A stretch of DNA of 64,000 nt. Source: Muraenolepis orangiensis. Lineage: Eukaryota > Chordata > Actinopteri > Gadiformes > Muraenolepididae. Position 1 is the first letter of the stretch. Each line of letters begins with the position of its first letter. The stretch covers positions 10,205,460 through 10,269,459 of the forward strand of contig CM051002.1 in assembly GCA_027704905.1 (NCBI GenBank). Reading direction: 5' to 3'. Of the stretch, positions 43,736 to 58,247 are shown one piece after another. The notes beneath the pieces were generated by a model. The model was not told where the DNA came from and did not search any database. It was given only the letters and a program-made list of their open reading frames with translations. The translations under genes and the position numbers were made by a program.

Positions 43736-44114
43736 TTACAGAACATTATTCCTGCAGTTTAGTTTGGTCAGAGACCTATTTCTGGTCATGTTTACACACG
43801 TTTCATTGTAACTGCACAGAAAAGCGGATGCCCAAAATTATGATGCATTACATAACTGAAACTAAGTGGCGCCCTCAGCGACTGTGTCACAAACTGTGTG
43901 CGACGTGAAACAAAGGCCAGCAATGCTCTCCCTGTGTGTTTTCTTTCTTTCTTAAAAGAAAGAAAGCTCATATTCATGGCTTATTAACACCATACAGACC
44001 ATCCAACCCCGAAAGTGGGTTTGATTTAAATTCCACAAAACATGGCAACAAAACAAGAGTTGCCAACATAATGCATAAGACGCGGGGACGGGATGCGGTG
44101 GGTTACAGTGGGGA

Positions 44115-44242
<128 letters not shown>

Positions 44243-44537
44243 TGGGGGTTTCTTTGAGGCCTGAGCAGTCAGTGAAAGGCACTGTGGTGTCTCCGTAGTT
44301 CACATGGCAGACTCTCAAAAACCCACGGGGGGTTGGCCCTGCCTCCCCCCCCCACCCTCTCCCCTGTCATGCCTTAACTGAGGCCAGTGTTGACACAGTG
44401 CTGGCCAATCTAATTTTGATGGTCAGGAGCAAGGAATGGTGATCCTCCCCCCCCCCCCCCCCCCCGTCCCCCGGCCCCCCCTGAGATCATCAAGTTCATT
44501 TCTCTGGCTGCAGAGGCTTTTTTTTTTCCTTTCTGCC

Positions 44538-44540
<3 letters not shown>

Positions 44541-44626
<86 letters not shown>

Positions 44627-44732
44627 TCTCTCTCTCTCCATCTCCCCTCTTCCCCCACTAGAACAATATTCAGCCGTTCCTGGGCCTCTCAGAGTGAGCT
44701 CACTAGAGTTAATCTCTCAGCCCCTTCTCTCG

Positions 44733-44828
<96 letters not shown>

Positions 44829-44877
44829 GCTCTATCTATTGCTCTCTCCCTCTCTCTCTGTCTCTCCCTCTTTCTCC

Positions 44878-44963
<86 letters not shown>

Positions 44964-45222
44964 CTCGCTCTCTCTCTCTCTCTCGCGCTCTATCTATTGC
45001 TCTCTCTCCCTCTCTCTCTCTCTGTCTCTCCCTCTTTCTCCCTCTCTCCCTCTCTCTCTCTCTCTGTCTCTCCCTCTCTCCCCCTCTCTCCCTCTCTCTC
45101 GCGCTCTCTCTATTGCTCTCTCTCGCTCTTGCACTCTCTCTATTGCTCTCTCTCTCTCGCTGTGTCCCTCTCTCTCACTCTATCCCTCCCTCTCTGTCTC
45201 TCGCTGTCTCCCTCTCTTTCTA
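44541..45222 (+). repeat. CT-rich tract, about 680 bp
   Basis: Pure (CT)n stretches separated by CTCTATCTATTG and CCCTCTTTCTCC blocks, several of which recur in tandem. A 50-bp unique island at about 44645-44735 splits it. Confidence 0.95.
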
Positions 45223-45229
45223 TTCAAAA

Positions 45230-47050
45230 AGCCATTGGAGAACAGCTTGAATTAGTGACAGTTGTTATTCAGACTAATGAGTAAAAACTCAAAGGCAACA
45301 AAAGTGGACTGTGACATAAAACAGTGTTCATAAATCATTCAATGCCTGGATAGAGGTGGAGTGGTCAAAATTGGATGTTTTATAAATAAAATCTGGAAAA
45401 TGTACCATTACTTTTTAACCCTCCCACCTCGCCTCCAAAAGTACCAAACATGACACACACGTGCACATGATAAAAGTCATGTATTGATTGGACATCATTT
45501 GTTTTACCCACGGAGGAAATCATTTGAAAAGTATATCATGAAGCCTTCTTTGCAAACGTCAGAAGAGACAGATGGCCCTCATACATCTGTGTGTCACAGA
45601 TGCAAAAATGGAGACACTGAAAGCCATGAAAAGTATAATAACAATATATATGACATATATATTATATAACAATATTTATTCTTTTTTTTTAATAATAATT
45701 AACATTAAATTAAACTTTGTAGCAATCTGAGATTAATGTGCAAAACAAATCATTTGTTTTATTTATTTATTTAGATGTGTGTTTTTTGTGTCTTTCTCAA
45801 CAACAAAAATGACACGTTCTACTATGGTACAAAAGCTGGATCTCCCTACTTTGTGAGTGACAAATGACAAGTAGAATCCAAATTCATTCATTATTCATGC
45901 CTCCTCTGATACACTAATTTGGTGCAACGCTTTCCATCATTTCGGATTTATGCATGCTTGATAGGTTGATGCAAAGAGGGTCACTTTGTGTTCTTTTGTG
46001 TGGTGGCAGGAGTGGGGGAAACGGCTCATGATAAGCTATGTTTTGGGGCTGGAATCTGCCAGGGCAATCCCATTCAAGCAATCACACAGCAGAAACCATC
46101 CCCACCCATGATGTCTCCCTGGCCAGGGGGGAGCCCCTGTCACAGTCCAGCAGTGACAGTGTGTGGTTTGGGGTTGTAATTACCGCTGTAATGTGCAGAG
46201 GGGAGATGGGATTTGGCAGAAGGAATCCCTTGAGTTTGATTGGTGACCCGCCTGCCTCAGCTGACATAATGCATGGGGATTGTAGAAGACGGATGGGGAT
46301 GTCAGACCCCTTTGACAATGAACATTTTTTTTATGATTTTTATGATTTTTAAATTAAGAGAGGAAATCTTCTAAATGGGTTACTTTTTTACATTTAAATA
46401 CATAGCTGGAGATGTTTCTCTTAGACATATCGTTTTTTGTAAGACATAAACATTGTTTGAAAATATGATTCTTGGGGAGCAATGAATGGAGTAGCCAACA
46501 ATGTACTTAAAAGTAAAAATAAAAATGTTATTCACTGGCTACTATGTGGCCATTTAATTACATCTATATGTGTATTTTAAATAGTAAATAGAAAAACACA
46601 ATTTTAAGATATTAAACCTTAGATTATCAGGTAATACAATGAAATGATTATGCTTAAAATTGTATGTATTGGGTTGTTTTTTTACACAGATTTTATACAA
46701 ACAACATTAAACAATTGTTGTGAACTAATTACTTTGCATATATACATTCATTATTATTGTGCATTTTCTGTGAATTAAACTATTAGCCTTGTAGAGATAG
46801 GGAACTATCTTTCACACCAAGGTAAAACAAAATCAATACAGCAATAATAACAGCACCAGCCTTCATCCCCTCCTCCCTGAAATCCAATATAAAAAAATAA
46901 ATAAAAGTCAGTTTAATCTCATGTTGGGACATTCCCAGTCCCCAACATGAGGTGAAAAACAACTGCAGATTGTCCAGAGTAATCTTGACATTAGAGGGAA
47001 CAGTTGTAACCCAAAGATCAAAGGTGAAAGGTCGGCATTATTCTGACAGG
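45230..47050. other. Intergenic, no gene seen
   Basis: AT-rich unique sequence. The part at 45880-46330 has higher complexity, including TTATGCATGCTTGATAGG and GGTTGTAATTACCGC, and could be a conserved non-coding element; not tested. No supported ORF. Confidence 0.3.
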
Positions 47051-47062
47051 GAGATTGCGATC

Positions 47063-47160
47063 ATGGAGGAGGAGGAGGAGGAGGAGGAGGAGGAGGAGGA
47101 GGAGGAGGAGGAGGGGGAGGAGAAAGAGGAGGAGGACAGGGGGTGGGGGGGGGGCCTACA
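47063..47160 (+). repeat. (GGA)n purine tract
   Basis: GGA/GAGG repeats; poly-Glu and poly-Arg frames over it are artefacts. Confidence 0.93.
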
Positions 47161-47419
47161 CACTAAGACCTAGAGAGACAGAGACAGGATATAGAGACAC
47201 ATTTACATCTCATGATGTCTTCCCTCCCCCTCCTCCTCCTCCTCCCAACCGTCATTGCATAACAAAAATAAAAAATGCATATTCAAAAACTAACATACAG
47301 GTTCAAATGAGTTTGTATTAAAAACCGAGCGGTGTGGGGTGGGGCTCGGCGAAAGGCCAGCGTGATTTGCAAGCTGTCAGATGGAGTGCCGTGTTTGGAT
47401 GAAGAGCAGCCGCAGCGGT

Positions 47420-47545
47420 TACCCCAACCCCCCCCACCCCCCCCCCAATTGCTGTGTCCCGTTTTCTCGCCTGTGTCCCCCCCCCCCCCCCCTCTCTCCC
47501 CCCCTTTCCTCTCCCCCCCCCCCCCCCCCCCCCCAATTCTCTCGC
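47420..47545 (+). repeat. Long poly-C runs
   Basis: Several C homopolymers, including runs near 47478-47492 and 47513-47534. Such runs recur across the window (13145, 44446, 47827, 50528) and are likely sites of assembly error. Confidence 0.85.
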
Positions 47546-48212
47546 TCACACACCTCTGGGTGCCCCCGGGGGAGGTGGTCTGTTGCGCCGCGGACCGCAC
47601 TAAATCAACATTGTTCTAATGAGGTGTCACACTTGACCCCAAGCAGCCTCGGCCCCTCACGCGGGTGTCAGCGCCACAATGAGTCTCCCTCTCCGTCTCC
47701 GGTGCCTGCCTGACACGTTTTGATTCATGAGGGAGCCTGGGCCCTGTCAGGTCAAAATTACCCCTATCAAAATGCGACCATCCACACATTCATCAACTCC
47801 TGAACCTCCACCCTCTATTCTTCACCCCCCCCCCCCCCCCCAAAAAAAACAACCCCTCAACTCCCAAAAACTCCCAACAACAAGGCTCGGTGAACACCCG
47901 CCAAGGATGTTCTTTTACAATTTACAATGCTTTTAACAATCCTGATTCGACTCCATTGTGCACGTACAACTAAAAGGGAAATAAGGCAACTGGCTCGTGT
48001 GAAATGCATGACCAAATACATTCATGGGCATTACTGGGGAGAGACTTGTTAAGTCCATGCCCTTTAACAAGCGCCATATCAAAATGTGCAGACCTCATTG
48101 GCAGCGTCTGAATGACGGTGAGTGAGGTTTGTATGCAAGGTATCTAGATGGTGCTCTTTGTGTTTCACAGGTCTTAAGAAGCTGGCACTTTGTGCTTTAA
48201 CAAGCCCAAGGC

Positions 48213-48292
48213 GCCCCCCCTTACCCCCAGCCCCCAGCCCCCCCCTTACCCCCAGCCCCCAGCCCCCCCCCTTACCCCCAGCCCCCTGCTAA
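48213..48292 (+). repeat. C-rich short tandem repeat
   Basis: Three units of about 28-30 bp containing CCCCTTACCCCCAGCCCCCA. Confidence 0.85.
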
Positions 48293-49828
48293 CCAAAACC
48301 ACTTTTAACAGGACTGGGGGAGTCAGGTCAGCTGTTCAGCTGACCCCAAGTTCCAAGAAGTGCGGTTCTAGCTACTTCAATGGAAGAATGTACAGTTGAC
48401 TTCAGAACCCAATGCACTACTGCACTGCATAATGGCTTCCATATGGGAAGGGCTAAAATATCCATCACTTTGCTAATTATACCCAATAAAAAGAAAAACC
48501 GATAGCAGCATTAACGTCCATGGGGAAGGCAGTGGAAGGGCAGTTAAATAGTACAGTCTTTGGGTGAAGGACAGCCATTTAATAGCAGGCAGATGATACA
48601 GTAGATCATTGTAGATTACCGTCGACAGACTAAAGTCTTGAGTTAGCGTCTAGCGTTTAATTTACTGCACTTTCTTCCTCTGTTTAGTTTTGAGATTTGT
48701 ATTGAATTTCTGGGCCTCAATCTGAATAGAGAACAGCTGCCAAATTGATAAGACGATCATTGACTTTGACTGGGAAACCTGCCTTCTCATCCACGGCCTA
48801 ATGAGCTTGTGATGAGTCATTGAGGCTCCAGTAAGAACAACATAAGTGCCGATCAGAGGGTCCTCCATCACCGTTTCTTTCACATGACTGTCTGAGTCGG
48901 ATCAATGTCATAACCAATCTTCGTCAGTTGTATGAATCAATATTGAATCAATATTAAATCAATATTAAACGCCACCTCCTGGTTCTCTATTAGGTGGTGG
49001 TGGAGCCACCCCCCCTCCTGGCTGGTGTTCCGAAGAACAAGCTCCAATCTGTCGTCCTTACGGGTCAATACAACAGCTACCAGCTTGCTTCTGTCAAGGA
49101 GACGCTGAACACCAGAGTGACACAGACCCATTTTAGACAAGACCCATTTTCAAACTCCCTGTCAGTTTCCTCTGATAGACTCCTGGTATGCCTGAGAAAC
49201 ACACACAATCCTCATCAGCAGCGCGTCTTCAAATCGTTTTTTACTATTGCTGACGTTCATGAAAATGTCACCAAACTGTCTGAAGCATTGATGTGTATAC
49301 AATGATACCATAAGGTATGCATCGGGATACTTTGAAACAATACAATCAATTTTTAGGGGCGATGAAATACAATATCTTCATGTTCAACAATTTATAAATA
49401 ACCGGTTTGTAGGAAATATGAAACTACTACTACTGTTTAACTTTGAATCAATGCATTTTTACATTTACTAGAGTAGTCCCATCGCACAGACAATATCACT
49501 TTTCAAAGATTCATGCAACCTGATTTCTGAAAGATATATTATTATAAGGATTATCACTGAGTGATTGAGGGTTTATGGAGGAGTGGTTGTGCATTGGGCT
49601 GATAATGGAGTGTTGACACAGACATAGGACTAAAGGAACTGGCTAATGGGGGCAGTAGGATATATTTTAGGATTTTCTAACTTCCACTTGCAACTTGTGA
49701 CCGAATGGATTAGTACACTTAGTAGTGTAGTAGGGGGACTTCTACTAACAGATCAAATAAGATAAGGAACAAAAATTGTTTGCCCTTACCTCTAGTTGTG
49801 AGAGAGCCGTTTGAAAGAGATGGAAATC

Positions 49829-49943
<115 letters not shown>

Positions 49944-49999
49944 GAGAGACTGTGAGAGAGGGAGAAAGTGCGTTCAAACGGGTGATGTTGACTCAAGAG

Positions 50000-50750
50000 A
50001 AAACAACTGGGGCCAGGCAGACCCTTTGTGTAGAAGGAGCTCTTGATGAAGACACACACAAAAAAAAAAAACTTTTCCCTTGCAAACAATGAACTGCTTT
50101 CCTGACAGTTAGTGCTGAACAATTGAGGAGAAAATTGTGTTTAAATACAAGCTTGTGACACCCAGGTCGGTCCGCTCTCCATTTCAGGTCAAACAACCAT
50201 GACTCACAACCATGTGAGTGCCATCAAATGTAACATATCTTGTCACTTTGTGACACACTTGTCGACCACTTGTCATCTTGTCAAGAGGTCATTTTCAAAC
50301 CAGCCAACAGCCTGCACAGACAAACCCAATATTGAGTAGCCATTGCTGCTTGGAGACAAGGTGGTCAACCGTTAAAGATGGTGCTGTGTTGTTTCCTGAG
50401 GTCAGGCTGCTACAATGAAAGGCTATAATTAGCGCTCAGAAACTCCTTCAGGTTGTCATTTACCAATCCTTCAGGGACCTTCGATAAGACGGAAGAAGTT
50501 GGAAATAGGCCTGCAATTGTTAAGTGATGTAGCCCCCCCCCTCCCCCTCCCCCTCCCCCTCCCCCCCCCCCCCTTTTTAACAGAGGGAGAACCTGGGCAG
50601 ATTTCCCTCTCCCTCTTCTGAAAAAAAAAACAAGAAGAGAAAAGAGAAGAGAAATCATCCACTGTTGAACAACTTTACGAGATCCTCCTTTACACTGGAA
50701 AAAGGGACTGCGCGTATCTCCATGGGAATCCTCGCACGTCAGGGAGCCTT

Positions 50751-50794
<44 letters not shown>

Positions 50795-50795
50795 G

Positions 50796-50826
<31 letters not shown>

Positions 50827-52500
50827 CAGCTCTCTCTCCCCCTCCTCCTTCCATCGCACCCCTGGACCAACGCAATTGTTTATTTTCCTTCTATTGAGGG
50901 GTTCCTCCATTCAATGGCTTTCACATCTCCTCTGTGCTCAATTGGAGTGAGACCTCACTTCTCCCTGCAGAGGAATGTAGCGTTCCTTTGACGAAGCAGC
51001 AAGAATGTAGAAGCCATAATTAAAACTGTTGTTTTTTTTAGGGGGGGGGGGGGGGTGTGTACAGCTGAGCACGAGAAAGTGTTAACGTCGATCTCGACAA
51101 TAGCCGAGTGACGGGGACATTCTGGCGTGACGAGTATATGCAATACATCACCGTGACACCGGAGAGTAAAGGGACACATGAGACCCGCCCCGAAGCCCTG
51201 CGAGTGGAGCGAGGATCCCGTGGGGAAGTCATTCATTCATTCATTCTTTAGTTTCGTGACTGAGAACTCGGTACTCACAGAGCCATATAGTGTTCTCATC
51301 GGGCAACACTCATCCTCCTCGGCCCTGCTGCAGTCATAGGCCGGGGCATAATGGCTCGGAGCCGCGGAACACAGGGTTCATTTCTCTTTCGTACTCCATT
51401 CTCTCTGAAGGAGGCGGTCCGAACCAAAGTTACCATGGCTCCCGGGGCTCTTCGCTGCCCTGTCATTGTCACTGGCCTCCACCAGAAGCCGAGCAAGGCT
51501 CTCCCCAACGACTTAAGGGCCTGGAGAAAGGGGTCAGAGGAGTTACTGACCAAACTCTGATGGCCACATTTACAGTGCACACAAGCATACTACTTCACTT
51601 CACTTGTTTGGTCACTTCAAGTTGATTTGCTTTGGCCATTTTTACCGACTTATAAATATCACAGTGTCTTCTAAAGTGGCTGAAATACTCGATCAAGCCC
51701 CATAGCCATAACCTTTATAGCAAAGACAGCTATTTAATTTTTTTTTTTTTTGTTTAATAAAAGTAAAGGCAAAGTGAGATTTGTCAGTACGTTTTCTGAG
51801 AATCTGACCATGCAGTTATTGCACAACACTGTCTGATCAGTGAGCTCCACCATATAGGCTCTAGGCTGGAGGAAACTCTAGATGGCAAACCTTGGATGCC
51901 CTCTGCTGGTCTGAACCATCCACTGCAATGATACATTTAAAGTAATAATAGTCTCTTCATATCTAAAGGAATAACCCAACACTAACCGAAGTGGATGACA
52001 AAAGTTGATTGATGCTCAAGTTTTCATTTAGATTATGCTGTGAATACTTAAATTGCAAATCATTGTATAGTTGTATTGAGCATCTAGAAATCTTGTTTAA
52101 AAAATACGTCATTCTTAGCCGTATATAGTGTTACAACAAAATCAGAAAAAAGTTTTCCTAATATTTTGCATGAATACATATTCTTAGCAGACAAAGTCAA
52201 GTAGTAATCGTGACATAGTACATCAGTGAGTGGCTCTGCATCTAGAGTATCATTCTTCTCATCTGACAACAGATCTTAAAATGGCCAACGTGTGGATCGC
52301 TAAACTTGGAAGAGGCAGACTAATATAGTTTAATAATTTATTATGAACATGTTGATAATCCAATTGCATGCAAGGCATGCTTATAACAATGTTATTGTGT
52401 GAAAGAGCCCCTATTTGACCAAAGGATATGAAGATTTATTATGTTCCATTAAATAGCTAGACCATTATCTATTAATATAAAACCATACATAGAGTATTTT
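50000..52500. other. Intergenic, no gene seen
   Basis: The stretch contains poly-C/CCT runs (50527-50575) and a short CT tract (50758-50827) with GC interruptions. An AT-rich unique sequence follows towards cdk2. No supported ORF. Confidence 0.4.
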
Positions 52501-52506
52501 AGTATT

Positions 52507-53073
52507 TTTATTTTAAACATGTTTATTTTAACAATTCATAAAAAGATTAAAACATTTGAATAGAAGATAAAAGTTTACAAATTCTCTAAAACAAATAACA
52601 TCTAGAATCTTGCACAACGCAGAAAGCTGAATTATAATAATTTGAATTATATGAACTTGGGACATCTTCCAAACAGACACAGTCAACAGAAAACGGACAT
52701 GTAACACAGAAATGCCCCAGTAGAATGTACCAGTCAAAATGAAGCACCTGAACCGGAAATCTTCCCAAAAGCAGATATCCCAAAACTGGTAGAGATACAT
52801 GACAGACGCACAAACAGAACAATGCTTTTTGTAAAAAATACCTGTTATTAAATAGCTGACAGAACATCAATGTCAGGAGACAAAGCCAAACTCAGGATAT
52901 TTACTTTACAGAACAGCTGGTTGAACATTGGGGATGAGTGGCCAGAAGGCACCAATATGTCCTGCAGCGACAGCCACCCCAGTTTCCATCCACTTGAGGG
53001 AAAGGGAAGGAAAACACTGAGGCGGTCCTTATTGCTCTGTTTGGTGTTGTGGGCACAGAAATGTCTTGACCTT
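52507..53073 (-). other. cdk2: cdk2 3' UTR with candidate poly(A) signals
   Basis: TTTATT at 52522-52527 and 52507-52512 are AATAAA signals for the leftward cdk2 transcript, 550-570 nt after its stop. The intervening sequence has no gene. Confidence 0.5.
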
Positions 53074-55377
53074 TCAGAGTCGCAGGTGAGGAACTGGCAT
53101 CGTGACATCGCGGAAGAATCGGTGAACAAGAGCGTTTTTGGCCGATATCCTCTTGTTTGGGTCATAATTCAACATTTGCTGCAAAAATAAAACAGATGAC
53201 AATATGTAAGAGGCAGCCCATGAGAGCCCATGAGGGTATGATTAAAGATAGGGTGGAACCATGTGCTAGTATTCCTATGTACAGCCCTGCCCTTCTCAGA
53301 TGGTGAGCGGGTTGGCAACTAATTGCCAATCCCAATACAGAGGAGCAAGACCAAAGCTATGTTACTTTGAATCATCAGCTTTAGTTCCATTTCACATATA
53401 AACATTGAATGGCAAAAACTTGTGTGCGGTGGATTGTTATTGTTTTTTTCTTTTAAAATCAGTCTGAAAGCCTTATACAGAACCTTATACAGCTTATCTG
53501 CTTCGGCCATTATGGTATATCCTACAGACAATAATGCATGTTGATATCTAAAATGAATTGAACAACATTTGTTCATAAGCATCATTCATCTGACATGCAA
53601 TTATATGTTTTGTTCTGATTTGAGTGTTAAAGTTGCTTACCGCAAGTAGATCCCGGCCATCCTCATCAAGGAGAGGCACCACTTTGCTCAAGTCCTGGCG
53701 TGCCCACTTGGGGAAAGAGGGCTTGTAGTCCGGCATGGAGGTGACGCCGGGCCACACCGTCTCATCCGGTGTTCCCACCGTCCGGAAGATTCTGAACAAC
53801 TGGTCGATTTCTGAGTCCCCTGGGAACAAGGCCCTCCTGGTGATCTATTGGACCAGGTGTGGGGGATAACGCAGCTGTGAGGAAGACGTGTCGCCTGAAC
53901 CCCACTTATCGGTCTTACATTTGGTTGAGAAGATATTTTTTGGTATTCAAATGACTGGAAGTACCATTTCAGCAAAGATGCATCCCAGACTCCACAAGTC
54001 TACAGCGGTGGAATAATATTTACATCCCAGCAGGATTTCTGGAGCTCTATACCATAGTGTCACCACCTGCAAGAAAAGAGATCAAAGCTATAATGTAATG
54101 TTTACAAAAAAGACCATGAGAATAGATGCGTTAACCTAAATATAATATTTTTCAGTGATTTTCAAATGCTTACAGTGCCACTGTATAAGGAGAGCTACAA
54201 TGTTCTGAATAACGAACAAATCCATCATAAAACGGAAAAAAGATTCCATGCGGACAACCATGACAACAACGTCTCAACACAAACATACATCTAGAAGTAG
54301 AAACTGCTTAGGATCTATCCAACCTCGTGGGTGTATGTGCGGACAGGCACTCCGAAAGCCCTCGCCAGGCCAAAGTCGGCCAGCTTGATCTCCCCCTGGG
54401 CGTTGATAAGAAGGTTCTGGGGCTTCAGGTCTCGATGCAGAACCCTGTGAGAGTGACAGAAGGCCAGGCCTTGCAGCAGCTGGAAGAGATAACTCTACAA
54501 GACAGACATTGAAACACAATTAAAAATACAACAACTGTGATGAACTCCTGCACTGACTACATACACCAGTTAATAGGGTTATTCTTCAGAGTATTATCTG
54601 ATTATGGGATGCATATATTGGTCATGTTTACCTTAACTAACGGCAGAGGGATGCCTGAGACAGAAGACGAGTCCATGAACTTTTTCAGGTCCTGATGGAG
54701 GAACTCGAAGACAAGGTAGAGCTTGTTCTCTGTGTGGATGACATCTCGCAGCCTAGGCAATTGGGAAAGAAGGGTCAGCTTTGTGTACATTACAATTTGA
54801 GTAAAGAATATGCATATCACTTAGCATTATATTTGTTAGGCTCTAATGGATGACTTACTTGACAATATTGGGGTGACTGAGTTCTTTTAGGAGTGAGATC
54901 TCCCGGATGGCAGTGCTTGGCACACCCTCTGTTTCCCTAGTAAACAGAAGGTATATTAGACTTTTAGACCAGGCCACTAGTTTACACCTAGTTTTATGTA
55001 GAGTCTTTGTCCAATTCCGTGTATTTTGATTGTGTGGCGTACAGTGGAACTACTGAGAAAATATAATTAATTTCATTATTTTGGTAGGGTTAGGATCTAT
55101 TAACTATTATTGACCTGGTAAGTTACATGATACATGATGACGTCTTTTTAACATGTCGTAGTGAACGAAGAAAACCTAATTATACTTCTCTACATTGAAA
55201 ACGAACTCCAGATAACCAAGACACCCAGAGACAAAGGCAGCAGTGTTTCCCCAGAACTTACGTGTCTAGTCTGATTTTCTTGAGAGCAACAGTTTCGCCA
55301 GTTACTTTGTTCTTCGCTTTGTAAACCACACCATACGTCCCCTCGCCTATCTTTTCTACTTTCTGAAACGACTCCAT
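53074..55377 (-). CDS. cdk2: Cyclin-dependent kinase 2, 7 exons, complete
   Basis: CDK2 is the Ser/Thr kinase that pairs with cyclins E and A to drive S phase. Minus-strand exons are 55377-55262, 54936-54859, 54752-54632, 54494-54324, 54066-53965, 53844-53641 and 53178-53074. They join to 897 nt, 298 residues plus stop, the length of human CDK2. Visible motifs are the glycine loop GEGTYGVV with inhibitory Thr14/Tyr15, the PSTAIRE helix, catalytic HRDLKPQN, DFGLARAFG, T-loop TYTHEVVTLWYRAPE with Thr160, PKWARQD and the C-terminus PHLRL. PSTAIRE plus VFEFLHQDLKKFMD and FGVPVRTYTHE separate it from CDK1 and CDK3. Residue 67 is Arg (KLRDVIHTENKL) where human has Leu. The gene is divergent from pmel, with 2.87 kb between start codons. 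Confidence 0.97.
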
Positions 55378-58247
55378 TTCCAAGTTCTCTTAAGTTAGCA
55401 AAGCGGTGATACCCAATGCAGCCGTTAGCTATAAACAGCAACGTTATAAACGCCAAAAATAACAGAGACATTCACTGTTAAACTTATTCCGCGGCCACCG
55501 GGTATAGCTAGCATATGTATACGAGCAACTTTTATGAGTTTTGATGGACAAAACTCAAAGTGTCAGTAAGACTGTGAGTTTGGCCATTCGCTAATGCTAA
55601 CAATAAAACAATAATAAAGAAACAGATGGAGACGCGCGCCTCCACTCGGAGGTAAGATAGAACCTAGCGGCGATTCCCGCGTTATCCCCGGTGCGCTCGT
55701 TTTTGTTACACGTTGGCCGCCTATGCAAGCAGGGTCGGGGCGAAATGAGACACAATGTATTGCTTCACAATTCAATGTTTTTCAGGTGTCAATAAAGCAT
55801 CGGTTATTGTTTGAGCGTACTGTTAGACCTATAGTGCGCCATTATAAAACCTACGAAGATATACATGCGATATTCATTGGAGCGGGATCAGCGGCAGGTC
55901 ACGGGAGTAAAAACATGCATTCAAGGAACTGCTGTTTTCACGTGACCAAACGTCCCGCCTCCTTCGGTAAAATAGGATTCAGACGTCACTCGACGTAACT
56001 ACAACACAGAGGATAGAACTTCCCATGTCCCAGCATAAATACTAACGACCTACTAATACTACTTAAACATTATGTTGTTTAAAAAGCCAATTTCCGGTTC
56101 AAGTCCCCGAAACACCTGGTCACGGCCGAGGTTCCCTTAAGCAAAGCACCAGACCCCTACACTGCTCTACAATAGCTGCTCACTGCTCCTAATACTAGGA
56201 TGGGTTAAATGCAGAGAAACAAATTTCACTGTTTGTGTACATGTATGTGACCAATAAAGAGGATTTAATCCTCCAGATTTAGATTTAGATTAACTGTCAA
56301 CCATGCATACATTCTGGCCCATAATGATTTATACTTGGACATTCCGGCCACTTTTGGAGAAAGCGCTTATATTAAAAATAAGATAGGCCTAATGCAAATT
56401 CAGAGAGCCATCGGTTCTAATTCAAGTACTTCATACATACAAGCATTCGTAGTCATTTCACTACAAAATGAGTGGGCTCTGATTCATCCCAAATTGCTAA
56501 AATACTAGTTTAGATAAGATCGTTTTCTTATCTGGCACGAATATAATACAATTAATGTCATTAATTGACCTCTTTCTTATAACCGATACCGTTGCATGTC
56601 TAGAGGAGTAAATGGAGTAACGTGTGATGTCTGAATATTCGTGGTATGTTAAGGTCAGGTGCTCTGTGGGTAGGACTTACTAATAAGCCTGGTTGTCAGC
56701 ACACGAGGGATCACATGTAGCCCAGCTTGAACAACCTCTCAAACATGAGACAACGGTCCACGTCACAGAGTTTCCATTGAGCATTGCTTTTGAATGATAG
56801 TGGGATGTGCCCAAGGCTTGTCATCTGCCCTGTTTTATGAAACATGTTCTCTGCTGGCCTGTAGAGTACAATATATTACAATAAAGCTGTAATCAAGACA
56901 TGGTTTCGAGGCTACATTTTTGGTCTCTGACTAAATAATGACACTAATTAGATGTACAGTATGTATGTGAGAGCACTTTTAATTTATCCATTAATTAACC
57001 TAGTTTAGAAAAAGAACAATTGAGCAAGATGGCATGAATATTGTATCCTTCCGATGGTTCTGTGTATTTGTATTAGTATTATTATAGTTAATAATTAGCT
57101 ATATTATTATTACATTATATAAACCATATTTTCCATCCATGCCATCCAAATGTTCATAAAACAACACACATATATTGAGCAAAAAATAAGGTCTCAATTG
57201 AGGTGGCTTTATTTAATTTCTATACATTGACTCAATCAAAGTATAGTCTTTAGAAAACCTAACTTCAACTGAGGACCTTTAAGAAGCAGCATCATGGGCC
57301 TACTCTAGGCTCACAAAACAAGCACGGGTGTATCCGATTGACCCATTGTCCTAGCTTTACTGAAAAGCCTGCAGAAAAGATATTCACTGTGCTTGAGAAA
57401 TAAAAGGAAGCTATTGATTTGCTATGCTCACACTCATCTTGTGACCCTCTCGCAAACATAGCTGAAAGGTCAGATGTTACCACTTGCATGACTAAAGCAC
57501 TGCTCCCCCACCTCTCTGATAACAGACCTCACACACTTATTCACTGTATACTATTGTATTAATTTAAATGAAGACAAGAAATGCCAGTGCTGTAAGACTT
57601 ACCTGTCGGGTTTATACAAATCCTCATATATTATCAATAACATCTTTAATTGTTTTCTTATTTTTTTTTATAATAAAGGGTTGTGTATACGTGTGATGAA
57701 GATTTTTTTAAGAAAATCAATGCAAAATTATATTTCAAGCATTCTCATTTAAGAACAATACATTTGTTGAACATCTGAATATTTAATATGTTTCAGTTAT
57801 TTCATATATATTAAAGGATATATTTCTTTCCTTACATATGTAACATATATAATATATGTCATGAGTTGATTCTGATTGGCATCCAGTCTCAGAAATGTAT
57901 CAAAGACTCAAAACGTGATGAAAAACAAAATTATCATTTAAAGATGAAAACACTAAAAGTAAATTTCCGATTCAGCATTAAACCATATCAAAACCATATA
58001 ATCTGTTAGCAGTTTTCAACAGTACCAATCTCCTCTTAAAACAAGAACCTGAGAGTTTGTTAAAGGAGGCGGTGCCAATTTGCAGCCCTTGATGATGATG
58101 ATGTCAGAAATGAGAGGAAAGTTTATGGTAATTCAGGATCCAAGGTTCTCATAAAGAGAGGCAGAATTCATTACTTTAGTCTCTCTGGAAGTTGTGTTGG
58201 GGTTTAGACCAGGGGCAAGGAACAGGGCTCAAGACGGTCACGCTGCA
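55378..58247. promoter_or_regulatory. Divergent cdk2-pmel upstream region
   Basis: It holds both promoters. Near cdk2 are ATTCCCGCG (55673-55681, E2F-like), TCACGTGAC (55938-55946, E-box) and GTCCCGCCTCC (about 55951-55961). A TCACATGT E-box lies at 56711-56718. A SINE occupies 56085-56292. A weak TATA-like CATAAAG lies near 58150, about 97 bp before the pmel ATG. No gene was recognised between; the only open frames are short. Confidence 0.55.
56085..56292 (+). repeat. tRNA-derived SINE, plus orientation
   Basis: It starts near a box B motif (GGTTCAAGTCCCC) and continues through CCCTTAAGCAAAGCACCAGA. It then runs through the segment with GGATGGGTTAAATGCAGAGA, a GAGGAT/ATCCTC hairpin and an (ATTTAG)n tail. 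It belongs to the same family as the minus-strand copy in avil intron 17. The box A end is missing or degraded. Confidence 0.75.

Noticed and set aside
44436..45284. 282-aa Ser/Leu open frame
   Set aside because: Translation of a CT tract.
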